NCBI GenBank assembly: GCA_025454975.1
Contig: JALONK010000006.1
Location: 1 to 64,000, forward strand
Direction of reading: 5' to 3'
Length of the DNA stretch: 64,000 bases
From: Bacteroidia bacterium
GTDB taxonomy: Bacteria; Bacteroidota; Bacteroidia; UKL13-3
Of the stretch, positions 46,445 through 56,257 are shown one piece after another. Both the position numbers and the translations under genes were made by a program. The notes under the pieces were generated by a model that searched no databases, was not told the DNA's origin, and saw only the letters and a list, made by a program, of their open reading frames with translations. Each line of letters opens with the position of its first letter. Positions within the stretch are counted from its first letter, which is position 1.

Positions 46445-47821
46445 ATGAACGTAACAATTGATAAAAAAGATGCATTAAATGCAACCATCTCAGTTAATAT
46501 CAGTAGTGCTGATTATCAACCTGAGATTGAGAAAAAAATTAAAGATTATCAGAAAAAAGCAAACGTGCCGGGTTTCAGACCAGGTATGGTTCCGAAAGGA
46601 ATGATAGAGAAAATGTTTGGCAATTCAATTTTGTTGGAATCTATCAATAGCATTGCCAGCAAAGGGCTTTTCGATTTTATAGATGCCGAAAAGATAAATA
46701 TGCTCGGACAGCCTGTAATGTCGGAAGACTCAAAAGTTGACGAGTTGTCGAAAAACGCCGACTATACTTTTAAATTCGATATTGGATTAGCTCCACAGTT
46801 TGAATTAGCTATTAGCAATGAAGATGTTTTTACTAAGTATAAAGTGGTAATCAGTGAAAAAGAAATAGATGATGAAGTAGAACGCATACAACGTAAAGCC
46901 GGTAAATTAACAATAGTGGATACGGCAGGAGAAGACGATATTGTGTACGGTAATTTTGTTGAATTAGGAGATAACGGTGAACCAATTGAAGGCGGTGTAT
47001 CAACAGATAATGTTCCGGTGTTAATTCAATCAATTAAACATGAAGAAAGTAAAAAACAGTTTTTGGGACTGAATACAGGAACTACAATCCAAGTAAATGT
47101 GTTTGATTTATTTGATCAAAATGAGTCGGAAATTTCACATGCACTTAACATTGATAAACTAACTGTTGGCGACATCAGTAAAACTTTTAAAGTTGAAGTA
47201 AAGGAAATTAAACGCAATGAAAAAGCAGAGCTAAACCAAGAGTTGTTTGATTCTTACTATGGTGAAGGTGTAATAACTAGTGTTGAGCAATTACGCGAGA
47301 AAATTAAGGGAGAATTATCAGTATATTTTGAAAGTCAAACCGACCATTTGTTCGAACATGAAATGCTGGATACTTTGGTTTCAAAACACAATATTCAATT
47401 ACCGGATGCTTTCTTAAAACGTTGGTTAATTGATAGGTATAGTGATAAGTTTAATAATGATAATATTGATGAGAATTATGAAAAAGAAGCATCATATTTA
47501 AAAAATCACTTGTTTGAAGAAAAAGTATTGAGCGAAGCAGGCACCAAGGTTGAGGAAGCCGATATTAAACAAGCCGCAATCAATTACACTAAAAGTATGT
47601 TTGGTGCATACGGTGGTTCGGCATTAAATGATGAGATGCTTGAACGTATTATTGAACCAAGTATGCAAAAAGAAGACTACCGCAGCCGTATGATAAACTT
47701 AGCTGTTTCTCAAAAAGTGCGCGACGTTCTTAAATCAAAAATTACTATCAGCGAGCAAGATATTAATACTGAAGATTTTTATAAATTGGTTACAAAACAC
47801 AACCAAGACCACAAACATTAA
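46445..47821 (+). CDS. tig: Trigger factor
   Basis: Trigger factor is the ribosome-bound chaperone that meets nascent chains at the tunnel exit. With the ATG at 46445 the protein is 458 residues. The ribosome-binding loop VPGFRPGMVPKGMIEK is near residues 38-53, and the C-terminal helical arm domain is long. The PPIase domain (about 150-240) is diverged, as usual in this phylum. An upstream frame would start inside the tRNA gene and is rejected. It precedes clpP and clpX, the familiar tig-clpP-clpX order. Confidence 0.9.
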   Translation: MNVTIDKKDALNATISVNISSADYQPEIEKKIKDYQKKANVPGFRPGMVPKGMIEKMFGNSILLESINSIASKGLFDFIDAEKINMLGQPVMSEDSKVDELSKNADYTFKFDIGLAPQFELAISNEDVFTKYKVVISEKEIDDEVERIQRKAGKLTIVDTAGEDDIVYGNFVELGDNGEPIEGGVSTDNVPVLIQSIKHEESKKQFLGLNTGTTIQVNVFDLFDQNESEISHALNIDKLTVGDISKTFKVEVKEIKRNEKAELNQELFDSYYGEGVITSVEQLREKIKGELSVYFESQTDHLFEHEMLDTLVSKHNIQLPDAFLKRWLIDRYSDKFNNDNIDENYEKEASYLKNHLFEEKVLSEAGTKVEEADIKQAAINYTKSMFGAYGGSALNDEMLERIIEPSMQKEDYRSRMINLAVSQKVRDVLKSKITISEQDINTEDFYKLVTKHNQDHKH

Positions 47822-47841
47822 CATCAGGAAATTAAATTTAC

Positions 47842-47874
47842 AAAGCCGTTACTTTACCGTAGCGGCTTTTTTTG
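47842..47874 (+). terminator. Terminator after tig
   Basis: AAAGCCGTTAC pairs with GTAGCGGCTTT (one G-U pair), with a 6-base loop and a T run. It separates tig from clpP. Confidence 0.88.
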
Positions 47875-47928
47875 AGTTAAAGTTTGTCTAAAAACAACTA
47901 ACTTACTGTTAAACAACCATATATTTTT

Positions 47929-47961
47929 ACTGCCAAGGAAGCATCTGTATGGCATGGCAGT
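47929..47961. repeat. Inverted repeat ACTGCCA/TGGCAGT upstream of clpP
   Basis: A 7-bp inverted repeat (47929-47935 and 47955-47961) with a 19-base centre lies 70 bases before the clpP ATG. It could be a regulator site or the base of a stem-loop; no T run follows. Confidence 0.4.
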
Positions 47962-48030
47962 TAAATAGAAATGGCATAACTCTTGTAAGTACGTAACATC
48001 TTTATAAATTGCAAAACAAACCAGCACAAT

Positions 48031-48708
48031 ATGGATTACGGAAAAGAATTTAGAAAATATGCTGTGAAACACAAAGGCATCAGCAGCATGGCAGTAGATA
48101 CTTATTTACAAAGTTCAGTAGAGAACATGACCCGAACCGTTATCGAGGAACGCCCGATGAACTTTAGGGAAATTGATGTGTTTTCGCGTTTAATGGCCGA
48201 TCGTATTATTTTTTTGGGAATGCCAATTGATGATTATGTTGCCAATATCGTTCAAGCACAACTGTTGTTTCTCGATTCAATGGATGCGAGAAGGGATGTT
48301 CAAATGTATATTAACTCGCCGGGAGGGAGTGTTTATGCAGGGTTAGGAATATACGATACCATGCAATGGATTAATCCTGATGTGGCAACTATCTGTACAG
48401 GTTTAGCAGCTAGTATGGGTGCAGTGTTACAATGTGCAGGCGCCAAAGGTAAAAGAACAGCTTTACCTCATGCTCGAATTATGATTCACCAACCACTGGG
48501 CGGAGCTCAAGGTCAGGCCAGCGATATTGAAATTACAGCCAGAGAAATTCAAAAATTAAAGAAAGAGTTGTATGTCATAATATCCGAACATAGCGGTCAA
48601 CCTTTCGAAAAAGTTGAACATGATAGCGATCGTGATTATTGGATGACTGCTCAAGAGGCGAAAGATTATGGAATGATAGATGACGTATTGACGCGTAATA
48701 AAAAATAA
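48031..48708 (+). CDS. clpP: ATP-dependent Clp protease proteolytic subunit
   Basis: The 225-residue protein is the serine protease core of ClpXP and ClpAP. The catalytic triad is visible as S128 ([10 protein letters not shown]), H153 (RIMIHQP) and D202 (SDRDYWMTA). [11 protein letters not shown] forms the oxyanion strand. The first 30 residues ([12 protein letters not shown]) are longer than in E. coli and may include a propeptide. A terminator at 48727-48768 sits before clpX, so the two genes can be expressed separately. Confidence 0.95.
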   Translation: MDYGKEFRKYAVKHKGISSMAVDTYLQSSVENMTRTVIEERPMNFREIDVFSRLMADRIIFLGMPIDDYVANIVQAQLLFLDSMDARRDVQMYINSPGGSVYAGLGIYDTMQWINPDVATICTGLAASMGAVLQCAGAKGKRTALPHARIMIHQPLGGAQGQASDIEITAREIQKLKKELYVIISEHSGQPFEKVEHDSDRDYWMTAQEAKDYGMIDDVLTRNKK

Positions 48709-48726
48709 TAAAATTAGAGTCAATTC

Positions 48727-48768
48727 AAAATAAGCTAAATGCCATGTGGTGTTTAGCTTATTTTTTTT
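48727..48768 (+). terminator. Terminator between clpP and clpX
   Basis: AAAATAAGCTAAA pairs with TTTAGCTTATTTT, extended inwards by G-U and G-C pairs, and a T run follows. The clpX ATG is 16 bases further on, which implies clpX has its own leaderless promoter. Confidence 0.88.
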
Positions 48769-48784
48769 ACGATATTTGCGGGCC

Positions 48785-50023
48785 ATGAGTAAGAAAAAAG
48801 AAGACATTTGTTCCTTTTGTGGAAGACCTAAAAGTCAAACCCAATATTTAATTTCCGGTTTAGATGCATTGATATGTGAAAATTGTGTTGACCAAGCTTA
48901 TCGAATAATTAATGAAGATCAAGGCTCAAACCGTTCGGGTTCTGCCACGTTTGAATTTCAAGATAAATTATTGAAACCTGCTGAGATTAAAAAGCATTTA
49001 GACCAGTATGTAATCGGACAAGAAGATGCCAAAAAGGTATTAAGTGTTGCTGTATATAATCATTACAAGCGTTTGATGCATAAGAATAAAACGCAGGATG
49101 TTGAGTTGGAAAAATCAAACATATTATTGGTTGGAGAAACCGGAACAGGTAAAACTTTACTGGCTAAAACCTTAGCAAAATTATTGCATGTTCCATTTTG
49201 TATTGCCGATGCTACTGTATTAACCGAAGCAGGTTATGTTGGCGAAGATGTGGAAAGTGTTTTAACAAGGTTACTGCAATCAGCTAATTATGATGTTGCT
49301 GCGGCAGAAAGGGGCATTGTTTATATTGATGAAATTGATAAAATCAGTCGTAAGAGCGATAACCCAAGTATAACCAGGGATGTTAGTGGTGAGGGTGTTC
49401 AACAGGCTTTACTTAAAATTTTAGAAGGAACTGTAGCTAATGTTCCTCCTCAAGGAGGTCGCAAACATCCCGATCAAAAAATGATTCAAATTAATACCGA
49501 AAACATCCTGTTTATATGTGGTGGTGCATTTGAAGGGATTGATAAAATGATTTCACGACGTTTACAAAGTCAGGCCATTGGTTTTAAAACCAAAGGTGGA
49601 GTTAAAGCTGATGAAGCCAATTTATTGCAGTATATTTCGGCTGCAGATTTACGCAGTTTTGGTTTGATTCCTGAAATCATCGGACGCCTTCCTGTATTGT
49701 GTCATTTAAATCCATTGGATAGGGATGCTTTATACCGGATTTTAGTAGAACCTAAAAATGCCTTAATCAAACAATATATTAAAATGTTTGAATTGGAGGG
49801 AATCAAACTAACTATAAATGATGATATTATTGATTTAATAGTTGATACTGCTGTTGAACTTAAATTGGGCGCTCGAGGATTAAGAAGTATTTGTGAAGCC
49901 ATAATGGTTGACTACATGTATGATGCTCCTTCCGGCAATAATAATGGTGAATTGGCTTTATCTGTAAAAGAAGCTCAGGAGAAACTGGCGCAGTTGAAAT
50001 ATAAATACAGTAAGGCTGCTTAA
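48785..50023 (+). CDS. clpX: ATP-dependent Clp protease ATP-binding subunit ClpX
   Basis: ClpX unfolds substrates and feeds them to ClpP. The 412-residue protein begins with a zinc finger ([14 protein letters not shown], then CENC). Walker A is GETGTGKT, with GYVGEDVES and Walker B VYIDEIDK, and sensor-2 is in [12 protein letters not shown] chose ATG 48785 because the longer frame back to 48746 would run through the terminator. GATATTTG ends 6 bases upstream as a -7-like box. Its stop overlaps the stop of the convergent YjbR gene by 4 bases. Confidence 0.95.
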   Translation: MSKKKEDICSFCGRPKSQTQYLISGLDALICENCVDQAYRIINEDQGSNRSGSATFEFQDKLLKPAEIKKHLDQYVIGQEDAKKVLSVAVYNHYKRLMHKNKTQDVELEKSNILLVGETGTGKTLLAKTLAKLLHVPFCIADATVLTEAGYVGEDVESVLTRLLQSANYDVAAAERGIVYIDEIDKISRKSDNPSITRDVSGEGVQQALLKILEGTVANVPPQGGRKHPDQKMIQINTENILFICGGAFEGIDKMISRRLQSQAIGFKTKGGVKADEANLLQYISAADLRSFGLIPEIIGRLPVLCHLNPLDRDALYRILVEPKNALIKQYIKMFELEGIKLTINDDIIDLIVDTAVELKLGARGLRSICEAIMVDYMYDAPSGNNNGELALSVKEAQEKLAQLKYKYSKAA

Positions 50024-50388
50024 TTCTCTTTGTTTTTTATTTTTTCCCATTCAGCCTGCACCTTTTTTGGCAAGCTCTTTATTATTAATTGATAAGAATC
50101 CTGCACCATTTTTAATAAATGTGTATCCGAAACATCTTTATTGTATTCAACAGTATTCCAATGCACTTTACTCATGTGATACCCCGGTTTTACTGATTCA
50201 AATTGTTCGCGTAATTTAATGGCTTCATCAGGGTCGCACTTTAAATTACATTGGTATGGACTACTAAATGAGGTAAGAGCAAACATTTTTCCCATCACTT
50301 TAAAAACCAATACATCATCATCAAACGGCATGGTTTCTTCACTTGCCGGTAATGATAAACAATATGCCCTGAATGTTTCAATTTCCAT
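50020..50388 (-). CDS. MmcQ/YjbR family DNA-binding-fold protein
   Basis: The 122-residue protein fits the MmcQ/YjbR family: [16 protein letters not shown] start, [14 protein letters not shown], and [17 protein letters not shown] near the end. The fold is a double-wing type; some relatives bind DNA, but the role is unknown. It ends the minus-strand unit of M49 peptidase, outer-membrane barrel and YjbR, with gaps of 11 and 3 bases. Confidence 0.88.
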   Translation of the reverse strand: MEIETFRAYCLSLPASEETMPFDDDVLVFKVMGKMFALTSFSSPYQCNLKCDPDEAIKLREQFESVKPGYHMSKVHWNTVEYNKDVSDTHLLKMVQDSYQLIIKSLPKKVQAEWEKIKNKEN

Positions 50389-50391
50389 AGC

Positions 50392-51000
50392 TTAAAATAA
50401 ACGATAACCAACAGTGAACTGCCACATATTTACCCTAGTACTGTAATTAAAATTTTGACCCGCTGCATTTGTTACTTTCTTGCCTAAATCACCAATGCTT
50501 CCATCAAATCTGATATCAAAAGAAAGTTTCCAAACGTCGGCTCCAACACCTAATTGGTAACCTATAATAGCATCTTTAAATGAATCTTTAGATAAATTGG
50601 GATCTTTAGTGCTTCCTTTTTGAGTGGAGTTTAATAAATATTGAAAATTCGGGCCGCCATTTACCCTAAAAAAGGCAAGCTTGTAACCTACCAGCACCGG
50701 AACGTCAACAAAAGTTAAATTATTTTTGATAGAGGTTGTTGCATTGCTGAAGTCTGCATTTCGCTGACTTAACAATATTTCGGGTTGTAAAAATAATCCT
50801 AATGCACCAATCCTCAAATATGAACCAACTACATATCCTAAACGATAATCTGCATTGATAGGATAGGGTGAATCAGTAAATTTACTTTGATTTACACCGG
50901 CTTTAACCCCAAACCGAATAGTTTGAGCAAAAGCACTAGAGGATATACAATAAAGTATTCCAACTAACAAAACGTAATAAACATGTTTCATCCTATCCAT
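50392..51000 (-). CDS. PorT-like outer-membrane beta-barrel protein
   Basis: The 202-residue protein has a signal peptide (YVLLVGILYCISSSAFAQ) and an eight-strand-like barrel pattern: IRFGVKAGVNQSKFT, YRLGYVVGSYLRIG, LFLQPEILLSQR and the C-terminal WQFTVGYRLF ending in Phe. It is typical of Bacteroidota outer-membrane barrel domain proteins of about 200 residues. Its function is not known. An inner ATG at 50991 is an alternative start. It is cotranscribed with the M49 gene. Confidence 0.82.
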   Translation of the reverse strand: MDRMKHVYYVLLVGILYCISSSAFAQTIRFGVKAGVNQSKFTDSPYPINADYRLGYVVGSYLRIGALGLFLQPEILLSQRNADFSNATTSIKNNLTFVDVPVLVGYKLAFFRVNGGPNFQYLLNSTQKGSTKDPNLSKDSFKDAIIGYQLGVGADVWKLSFDIRFDGSIGDLGKKVTNAAGQNFNYSTRVNMWQFTVGYRLF

Positions 51001-51011
51001 AGCAGTTAAGT

Positions 51012-53069
51012 TTAATTATAAGCAGGTAAAAAGCTATATTTTTTACTTAAATCCATTTGGCTTTCCAAGAAAGATTTTGGGTATGTAATTTTCACATCAA
51101 TTATTTTGCCATTCTCAATAACCGGTGCAAGCACAGGTTGAATAAATCCTTTATAAGGAGCCACATTTAATTTTAAGAAACGCTCACGCACTTCCTTAAG
51201 CAACTCTTGGTTTACTTTAACTCCGTAAGTTTCAACCAGCATCATTCCTGCTTTGTAATCGCCTTCCGATTTGATGCGTTGAATTTCTTTTAATAACTCT
51301 CCGAATAAGCTTCTTAATCGTTCGTAATTATTAATTTTAATATAGGTTTTTCCATCTTTTTTAACCCATTCAATCACATTTTCACTTTTTCCTTTTTCAT
51401 AAGCCCATTGAGCTACTAACTGACGATTACGCATGTGTGCCTCTTCTAAATTATCACCCGGTTCAATCCTTGTGAGTTGTGTTATTAATCCATTTCTTAT
51501 ATAGTTATCGTATTCACATTTTCCTACTTCAATGCTTGGCATCACTCCAATATCCACTAATTTTTGGTCGTATACATAATATAATGCAACTAAATCGGCA
51601 CGTGCCTCTTCTAAAGTGCTGGCATAATTTTTTAACGTTTGGTCGGGGTCGCCAACTCCTTTATTTATAATTCCCGAAGCATGCCCAATAACTTCGTGCA
51701 TATCCGTATGTAAATCGCCGGCAATTGCACCGTATTTTTTATTACGCGCTATTTCTTCTTCCGAAAATGCAAACTCTTGCATCATCGGACTTTTACTTCC
51801 AACCACATTATAAGCATGCCCAATATTTCCTAATGAAACTGATTTAGAGCCATGTTGTTGTCTAATCCAATTTGCATTAGGCAGATTAATACCAATTGGC
51901 GTAGCCGGCGATGCATCTCCGGCTTCTTGAATTACTGTAATTACCTTAGCTGTAATACCTTTTACTTCTTTCTTTTTATGTTCAGGAGCTATCGGAGAGT
52001 TGTCTTCAAACCATTGAGCATTTTCTGCAATCTTTGCAATTCTCTTTGTTGCTACCAAATCTTTCATCGAAACAACAGATTCAAATGTCGCACGTTTACC
52101 AATTGCATCCCCATATACTTCAATGAAACCGTTAACAACATCAAGGCGACTTTCAGTATCAGCTACCCATGCAATGTTATATTCATCCCACTTCTTTAAA
52201 TCACCTGATTTGTAGTATTCAATTAATAATGAAAGTGCTTTGTGCTGTTTTTCATTTTCTGCAACAACTACAGCTTTTTCAAGCCAATACACAATTTTTT
52301 CAATGGCTTGAGTATACATTCCACCAACTTTCCAAACCTTCTCAACTGTTGCTCCATTCTCATGTATCATTTTGCTGTTTAATCCCCATGAAATCGGTTG
52401 TTCATCATTTTTATCAATTCGGCTACTATAATATGCTTCCACTTGGGCTTGAGTTACTCCTTCATAAAAATTATTAGCCGATGCCTTAACATTATCAATA
52501 TCTGGAGATAAGTCTACACTTTTAGCATCAACTTTTGGATCAAACATAATTGGTTTTAATACAGCTAAAAATTGGTCAACACTTTGTCCGTTTAATGGTA
52601 GTAATGATGCATCACATTGTTTTACTAATCCTGCAAAATACTCATAGCTGCATTCCGGAATAAATTTACTGTTGCTATAGTGGTGATGAATTCCATTTGA
52701 GAAAAACACACGCTTGGCATAAACCAAAAGTTGCTCCCATTCACTTGATTTTTCTATTCCATTATATTGGGTAATAAGTGCTTCTAAGGTTTTTCTGATA
52801 GCCAGGTTATGCTTATATTTTTGATCGTATATGATATCTCTTCCTGCATTAGCTGCTTCATACAAATAATAAGCAAGTTCTTTTTGTTGTGATGATAAAG
52901 ATTCGAAATCAGTAACTTCATAACGCAATACTTGTAAATCGGCAAAACGATCTGCTTCATAGTCAAATGCATGTGAGTCTCCAGAAATTTTATTGTCACT
53001 TTTACATGCCTGAAACATCATTCCGGCACTCATGGCTGATACTATCATTATGCTTTTTAATTTTGTCAT
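51012..53069 (-). CDS. M49 dipeptidyl-peptidase III-like lipoprotein
   Basis: The 685-residue protein has the M49 zinc motif HEVIGH (H458, E459, H463), the HExxGH form unique to DPP III, and the second ligand segment EEARADLVALYYV. An N-terminal lipobox (MMFQAC) makes it an envelope lipoprotein, unlike cytosolic DPP III. DPP III removes dipeptides from the N-terminus of oligopeptides. Similar proteins in this phylum are sometimes mislabelled dihydrofolate reductase; there is no DHFR domain here. It heads a three-gene minus-strand unit. Confidence 0.9.
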   Translation of the reverse strand: MTKLKSIMIVSAMSAGMMFQACKSDNKISGDSHAFDYEADRFADLQVLRYEVTDFESLSSQQKELAYYLYEAANAGRDIIYDQKYKHNLAIRKTLEALITQYNGIEKSSEWEQLLVYAKRVFFSNGIHHHYSNSKFIPECSYEYFAGLVKQCDASLLPLNGQSVDQFLAVLKPIMFDPKVDAKSVDLSPDIDNVKASANNFYEGVTQAQVEAYYSSRIDKNDEQPISWGLNSKMIHENGATVEKVWKVGGMYTQAIEKIVYWLEKAVVVAENEKQHKALSLLIEYYKSGDLKKWDEYNIAWVADTESRLDVVNGFIEVYGDAIGKRATFESVVSMKDLVATKRIAKIAENAQWFEDNSPIAPEHKKKEVKGITAKVITVIQEAGDASPATPIGINLPNANWIRQQHGSKSVSLGNIGHAYNVVGSKSPMMQEFAFSEEEIARNKKYGAIAGDLHTDMHEVIGHASGIINKGVGDPDQTLKNYASTLEEARADLVALYYVYDQKLVDIGVMPSIEVGKCEYDNYIRNGLITQLTRIEPGDNLEEAHMRNRQLVAQWAYEKGKSENVIEWVKKDGKTYIKINNYERLRSLFGELLKEIQRIKSEGDYKAGMMLVETYGVKVNQELLKEVRERFLKLNVAPYKGFIQPVLAPVIENGKIIDVKITYPKSFLESQMDLSKKYSFLPAYN

Positions 53070-53148
53070 ATTACAGTTTAGTTTGTTGTTGAAGCAAAGA
53101 TGCGTTTATCATTAATTAAAAACAATCCGTTAATCTAAATTAAGATAT

Positions 53149-53156
53149 TAATTTCG
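53149..53156 (+). promoter_or_regulatory. -7-like box TAATTTCG of the TIGR02757 gene
   Basis: It lies 8 bases before the ATG at 53165 and is identical to the box before the thioredoxin-fold gene at 8800. Confidence 0.45.
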
Positions 53157-53164
53157 AACGAGAA

Positions 53165-53935
53165 ATGATGCAATTTAATACTGTAAAAAAATTACTTGAT
53201 CAGAAGTTTAAGGAGTACAATCAGCCGGAATTTATAGCAAATGATCCGATAAGTGTTCCACATAAGTTTACTTTAAAACAGGATATTGAAATTGCGGGTT
53301 TTTATGCAGCAATATTTGCATGGGGTCAACGAAAAACCATCATTGCAAAAAGCATGGAATTAATGCAACGAATGGATTATGCTCCGTATCAATTCATGAA
53401 ATCGCACGTGGATAGCGATTTGCAACAGTTATTGGGTTTTAAACACCGTACCTTTAATGACACAGATTTATTGTATACGGCTCATTTTTTTAAAAGTTGG
53501 TACAACCAGCATGATTCGTTAGAGGAAGCATTTTTAGTTAAACCTAAACAATCTAATATAGAGTTTAGGTTGAATAATTTTCAACAGGTATTTTTTAATT
53601 CGCCCTTCGCACCTCAGCGCACCCGCAAACACATACCTTCCCCTTTACAAAGGTCGGCTTGCAAACGATTGAACATGTACTTAAGGTGGATGGTTAGAAA
53701 AGATAAACAGGGAGTTGATTTTGGATTATGGACACGTATTAAACCGGCACAGCTTGTTTGTCCGCTTGATTTACATGTGTTACGGGTGGCACATACACTA
53801 GGCTTATTAACAAATGGGAAAAGTGATTGGAACAGTGCCATGCAACTCACACATAAGTTGAAAGCGTTTGATGCAAACGACCCGGTGAAATATGATTTTG
53901 CTTTATTTGGCTTAGGTATAATGAATGAAATGTAA
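53165..53935 (+). CDS. TIGR02757 / DUF2400 family protein
   Basis: The 256-residue protein matches the TIGR02757 family: DPISVPHKFTLKQDIEIAGFYAAIFAWGQRKTI near the N-terminus, RTWFNDTDLL-like RTFNDTDLLYTAHFF, and a C-terminal MVRKDKQGVDFGLW with PLDLHVLRVA. It is helical and found in many Bacteroidota and some Proteobacteria. The HhH-like C-terminal pattern recalls DNA glycosylases, but activity is not established and I do not claim it. Confidence 0.85.
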   Translation: MMQFNTVKKLLDQKFKEYNQPEFIANDPISVPHKFTLKQDIEIAGFYAAIFAWGQRKTIIAKSMELMQRMDYAPYQFMKSHVDSDLQQLLGFKHRTFNDTDLLYTAHFFKSWYNQHDSLEEAFLVKPKQSNIEFRLNNFQQVFFNSPFAPQRTRKHIPSPLQRSACKRLNMYLRWMVRKDKQGVDFGLWTRIKPAQLVCPLDLHVLRVAHTLGLLTNGKSDWNSAMQLTHKLKAFDANDPVKYDFALFGLGIMNEM

Positions 53936-54016
53936 GTAAAATTTTTGTTGAAGTAAGAAATATATCATGTAAGGTTTTGATTTATAGAATCAATTCTAAA
54001 AATTGCAACTTTAATC

Positions 54017-55480
54017 ATGAACATGCATTATCTTATTACCCCTGCCGATGAGGTTGAACATTTTATCGGTTTACGATTTACAATTCCTAACATTCATCAA
54101 GACTTTATTGAGGTTCAATTACCTGCTTGGCGTCCGGGGCGCTATGAACTGCAAAATTTCGCAAAGAATGTTCGTTGGTTTGAAGTTAAGCAATCAAACG
54201 GTGAACCCGTGCAGTTTGAAAAAATTACTAAAGACCGTTGGCGCATCAATACAATTAATATTAATGAAGTGATAATTACATATCAATATTATGCAAACCA
54301 GCCGGATGCCGGAGCATGTTATATTGATGAACATTATTTATATATAAATCCGGTACATTGTTTTATGTATGTAGAGGGCAGGATTGATGAACCATATATC
54401 ATTGATTTTAATTTGCCGGAAGATGTAGTTATTGCCACACAGTTAGAGCATAAAGGTAAGCATCAATTATTTGCACCAAACTTCGATTATTTAGCAGATT
54501 CACCATTAATAGCTTCGGCAAATTTACAGCATGATGAAGTGAATATTGAAGAAACCACTTTACATTTTTGGTTTCAAGGCGAACACACTATTGATTTAGA
54601 GCAACTGAAACGAGATACTGTGTTGTATACACGCAAACAAATCGAAGTATTTGGCGAATTGCCATGTGTCAACTATCATTTTTTATATATCATTCATCCA
54701 TATCCTGCACGACATGGGGTTGAGCATTTAAACAGTACAGTTATTGTATTAGGAAAAAGTGAAGAACAAACAGCACTCGATTTTTATAATGATTTATTAG
54801 CGATCAGTTCACATGAATTGTTCCACCTTTGGAATATTAAACGTATTCGTCCTCAAACAATGTTGCCTTACGATTTTACAAAAGAAAATTACAGCACATT
54901 AGGATATATTTATGAAGGTGTTACTACTTATTATGGGGATTTAATGTTGCTGCAATCAGGCGTTTGGTCGTTAGAAACTTATTTTAAAAGCCTTGCTGAT
55001 GATTTTAAAAGGCATATTCAAAATACGGGAAGATTTCATTATTCAGTGGCAGAATCAAGTTGGGATACATGGCTTGACGGTTATGTAATAGGTGTTAAAG
55101 GAAGGAAAGTGTCAATTTATATTGAAGGCATGATTGCGGCTTTAATTGCTGACATCTTAATTTTACATGCAAGTGATTTGAAGTATAGTTTACATGATGT
55201 TATGAAAGCGCTATATGAACGCACTTATAAAAAAGAAAGAGGCTACACTGAAGAAGATTGGTTTGAATTATTGAACCAATTTTCAGGAATGGATATGTCG
55301 GAATATACCCAAAAAGTTATTTACGGGCATGGTAATTGGGACAGGTATTTGCTTGAAGTTATGCATTTAATAGGTTGTGAAATAACTGTAGGTGATGATG
55401 GTCAGGTTACCGTTAAACCTTTAGTGCAACGTAGTGTAGCTCAGGAAAATCTCTTTGCAAAATGGACTTCCTTACGTTAA
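54017..55480 (+). CDS. M61-family glycyl aminopeptidase-like protein
   Basis: The 487-residue protein contains the M61 motif HELFHLWNIKRIRP (H266, E267, H270), with the third ligand glutamate in IYEGVTTYYGDLMLL. An N-terminal beta domain (FTIPNIHQDFIEVQLPAWRPGRYEL) matches the M61 propeptide-like region. Most M61 enzymes are near 600 residues and end in a PDZ domain. I see none here, and no signal peptide, so this is a short cytosolic form. It is followed by a Crp gene. Confidence 0.87.
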   Translation: MNMHYLITPADEVEHFIGLRFTIPNIHQDFIEVQLPAWRPGRYELQNFAKNVRWFEVKQSNGEPVQFEKITKDRWRINTININEVIITYQYYANQPDAGACYIDEHYLYINPVHCFMYVEGRIDEPYIIDFNLPEDVVIATQLEHKGKHQLFAPNFDYLADSPLIASANLQHDEVNIEETTLHFWFQGEHTIDLEQLKRDTVLYTRKQIEVFGELPCVNYHFLYIIHPYPARHGVEHLNSTVIVLGKSEEQTALDFYNDLLAISSHELFHLWNIKRIRPQTMLPYDFTKENYSTLGYIYEGVTTYYGDLMLLQSGVWSLETYFKSLADDFKRHIQNTGRFHYSVAESSWDTWLDGYVIGVKGRKVSIYIEGMIAALIADILILHASDLKYSLHDVMKALYERTYKKERGYTEEDWFELLNQFSGMDMSEYTQKVIYGHGNWDRYLLEVMHLIGCEITVGDDGQVTVKPLVQRSVAQENLFAKWTSLR

Positions 55481-55486
55481 AAAGAG

Positions 55487-55514
55487 TTGAAACTCGAAAA
55501 AAAGATTATATTTG
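55487..55514 (+). promoter_or_regulatory. crp-type gene promoter (TTG-N17-TATATTTG)
   Basis: TTG (55487-55489) is followed after 17 bases by TATATTTG (55507-55514). This makes the in-frame TTG at 55487 an unlikely start codon and places the mRNA start at about 55520. Confidence 0.62.
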
Positions 55515-55537
55515 GTACGGAACAAATAAAACCTCTC

Positions 55538-56245
55538 ATGCACAGAGCGAATATGGATTATAAACTTTGTGAATCTAACAAAATCGCATTTTTAAATCAC
55601 TGCACTCCTGATCAAGCAGCCCTTGTTGAGGCTTCCAAAACGTGCGCCTCTTATCGCAAAGGCGAACTATTGTTTAATGAAAGTGCTACTCCTTTAGGTG
55701 TTTATTGCATTGTAAGTGGGGTAATAAAGTTGGTTAGAACCAATCACGACGGCAAAGAACAAATTCTTCGTTTTGCTCAATCAGGTGATGTTATTGCCTA
55801 TCGTGCCTTAATAGCCGACGAACCATTAGTTTCATCTGCTGTTTGCGTTGAAGAAACCATAGCCTGCTTTATTCCAAAACATGTTTTTTTGGGTATTATT
55901 GATGAAAATGCTGCTATGAGTAAAGAGCTAATGAAGGCGTTAAGTCATGAGTTAGGTGTAGTAGAAGAACGTGTGCAAAGTTTAGCACAAAAAAGTGTTC
56001 GTGAGCGATTAGCAGAAGCATTGTTGTTTTTACATACAACCTTTAATGCTGATTCATTAAACCCTGATGTGATTGCTATTACCCTTCCTAGGGAAGATAT
56101 TGCTAATATCGTGGGTACAGCCACAGAAACAGTTATCAGGTTGTTAAGTGAGTTTAAAGGCGACAAATTAATTGAGCTTGAAGGTAAAAAAATAAAGATT
56201 TTGGATAAGGCTAAACTTGAAAAAATATCACATGCAAGTGTCTAA
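55538..56245 (+). CDS. Crp/Fnr-family transcription regulator
   Basis: The 235-residue protein has a cyclic-nucleotide-binding-type beta roll (GELLFNESATPLGVYCIVSGVIKLV, ILRFAQSGDVIAYRALIADE) and a C-terminal helix-turn-helix. The recognition helix is EDIANIVGTATETVIRLLSEF, as in FNR-type proteins. There is no Cys cluster for an Fe-S centre, so it is not a true oxygen sensor. The start ATG 55538 follows the promoter box at 55507-55514; ATG 55553 is also possible. Signal and targets are unknown. Confidence 0.88.
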   Translation: MHRANMDYKLCESNKIAFLNHCTPDQAALVEASKTCASYRKGELLFNESATPLGVYCIVSGVIKLVRTNHDGKEQILRFAQSGDVIAYRALIADEPLVSSAVCVEETIACFIPKHVFLGIIDENAAMSKELMKALSHELGVVEERVQSLAQKSVRERLAEALLFLHTTFNADSLNPDVIAITLPREDIANIVGTATETVIRLLSEFKGDKLIELEGKKIKILDKAKLEKISHASV

Positions 56246-56257
56246 ATCCTTATATTA

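Noticed and set aside
51012..53069. Dihydrofolate reductase, a label sometimes given to similar proteins
   Set aside because: The protein has the M49 HExxGH zinc motif and no DHFR fold.
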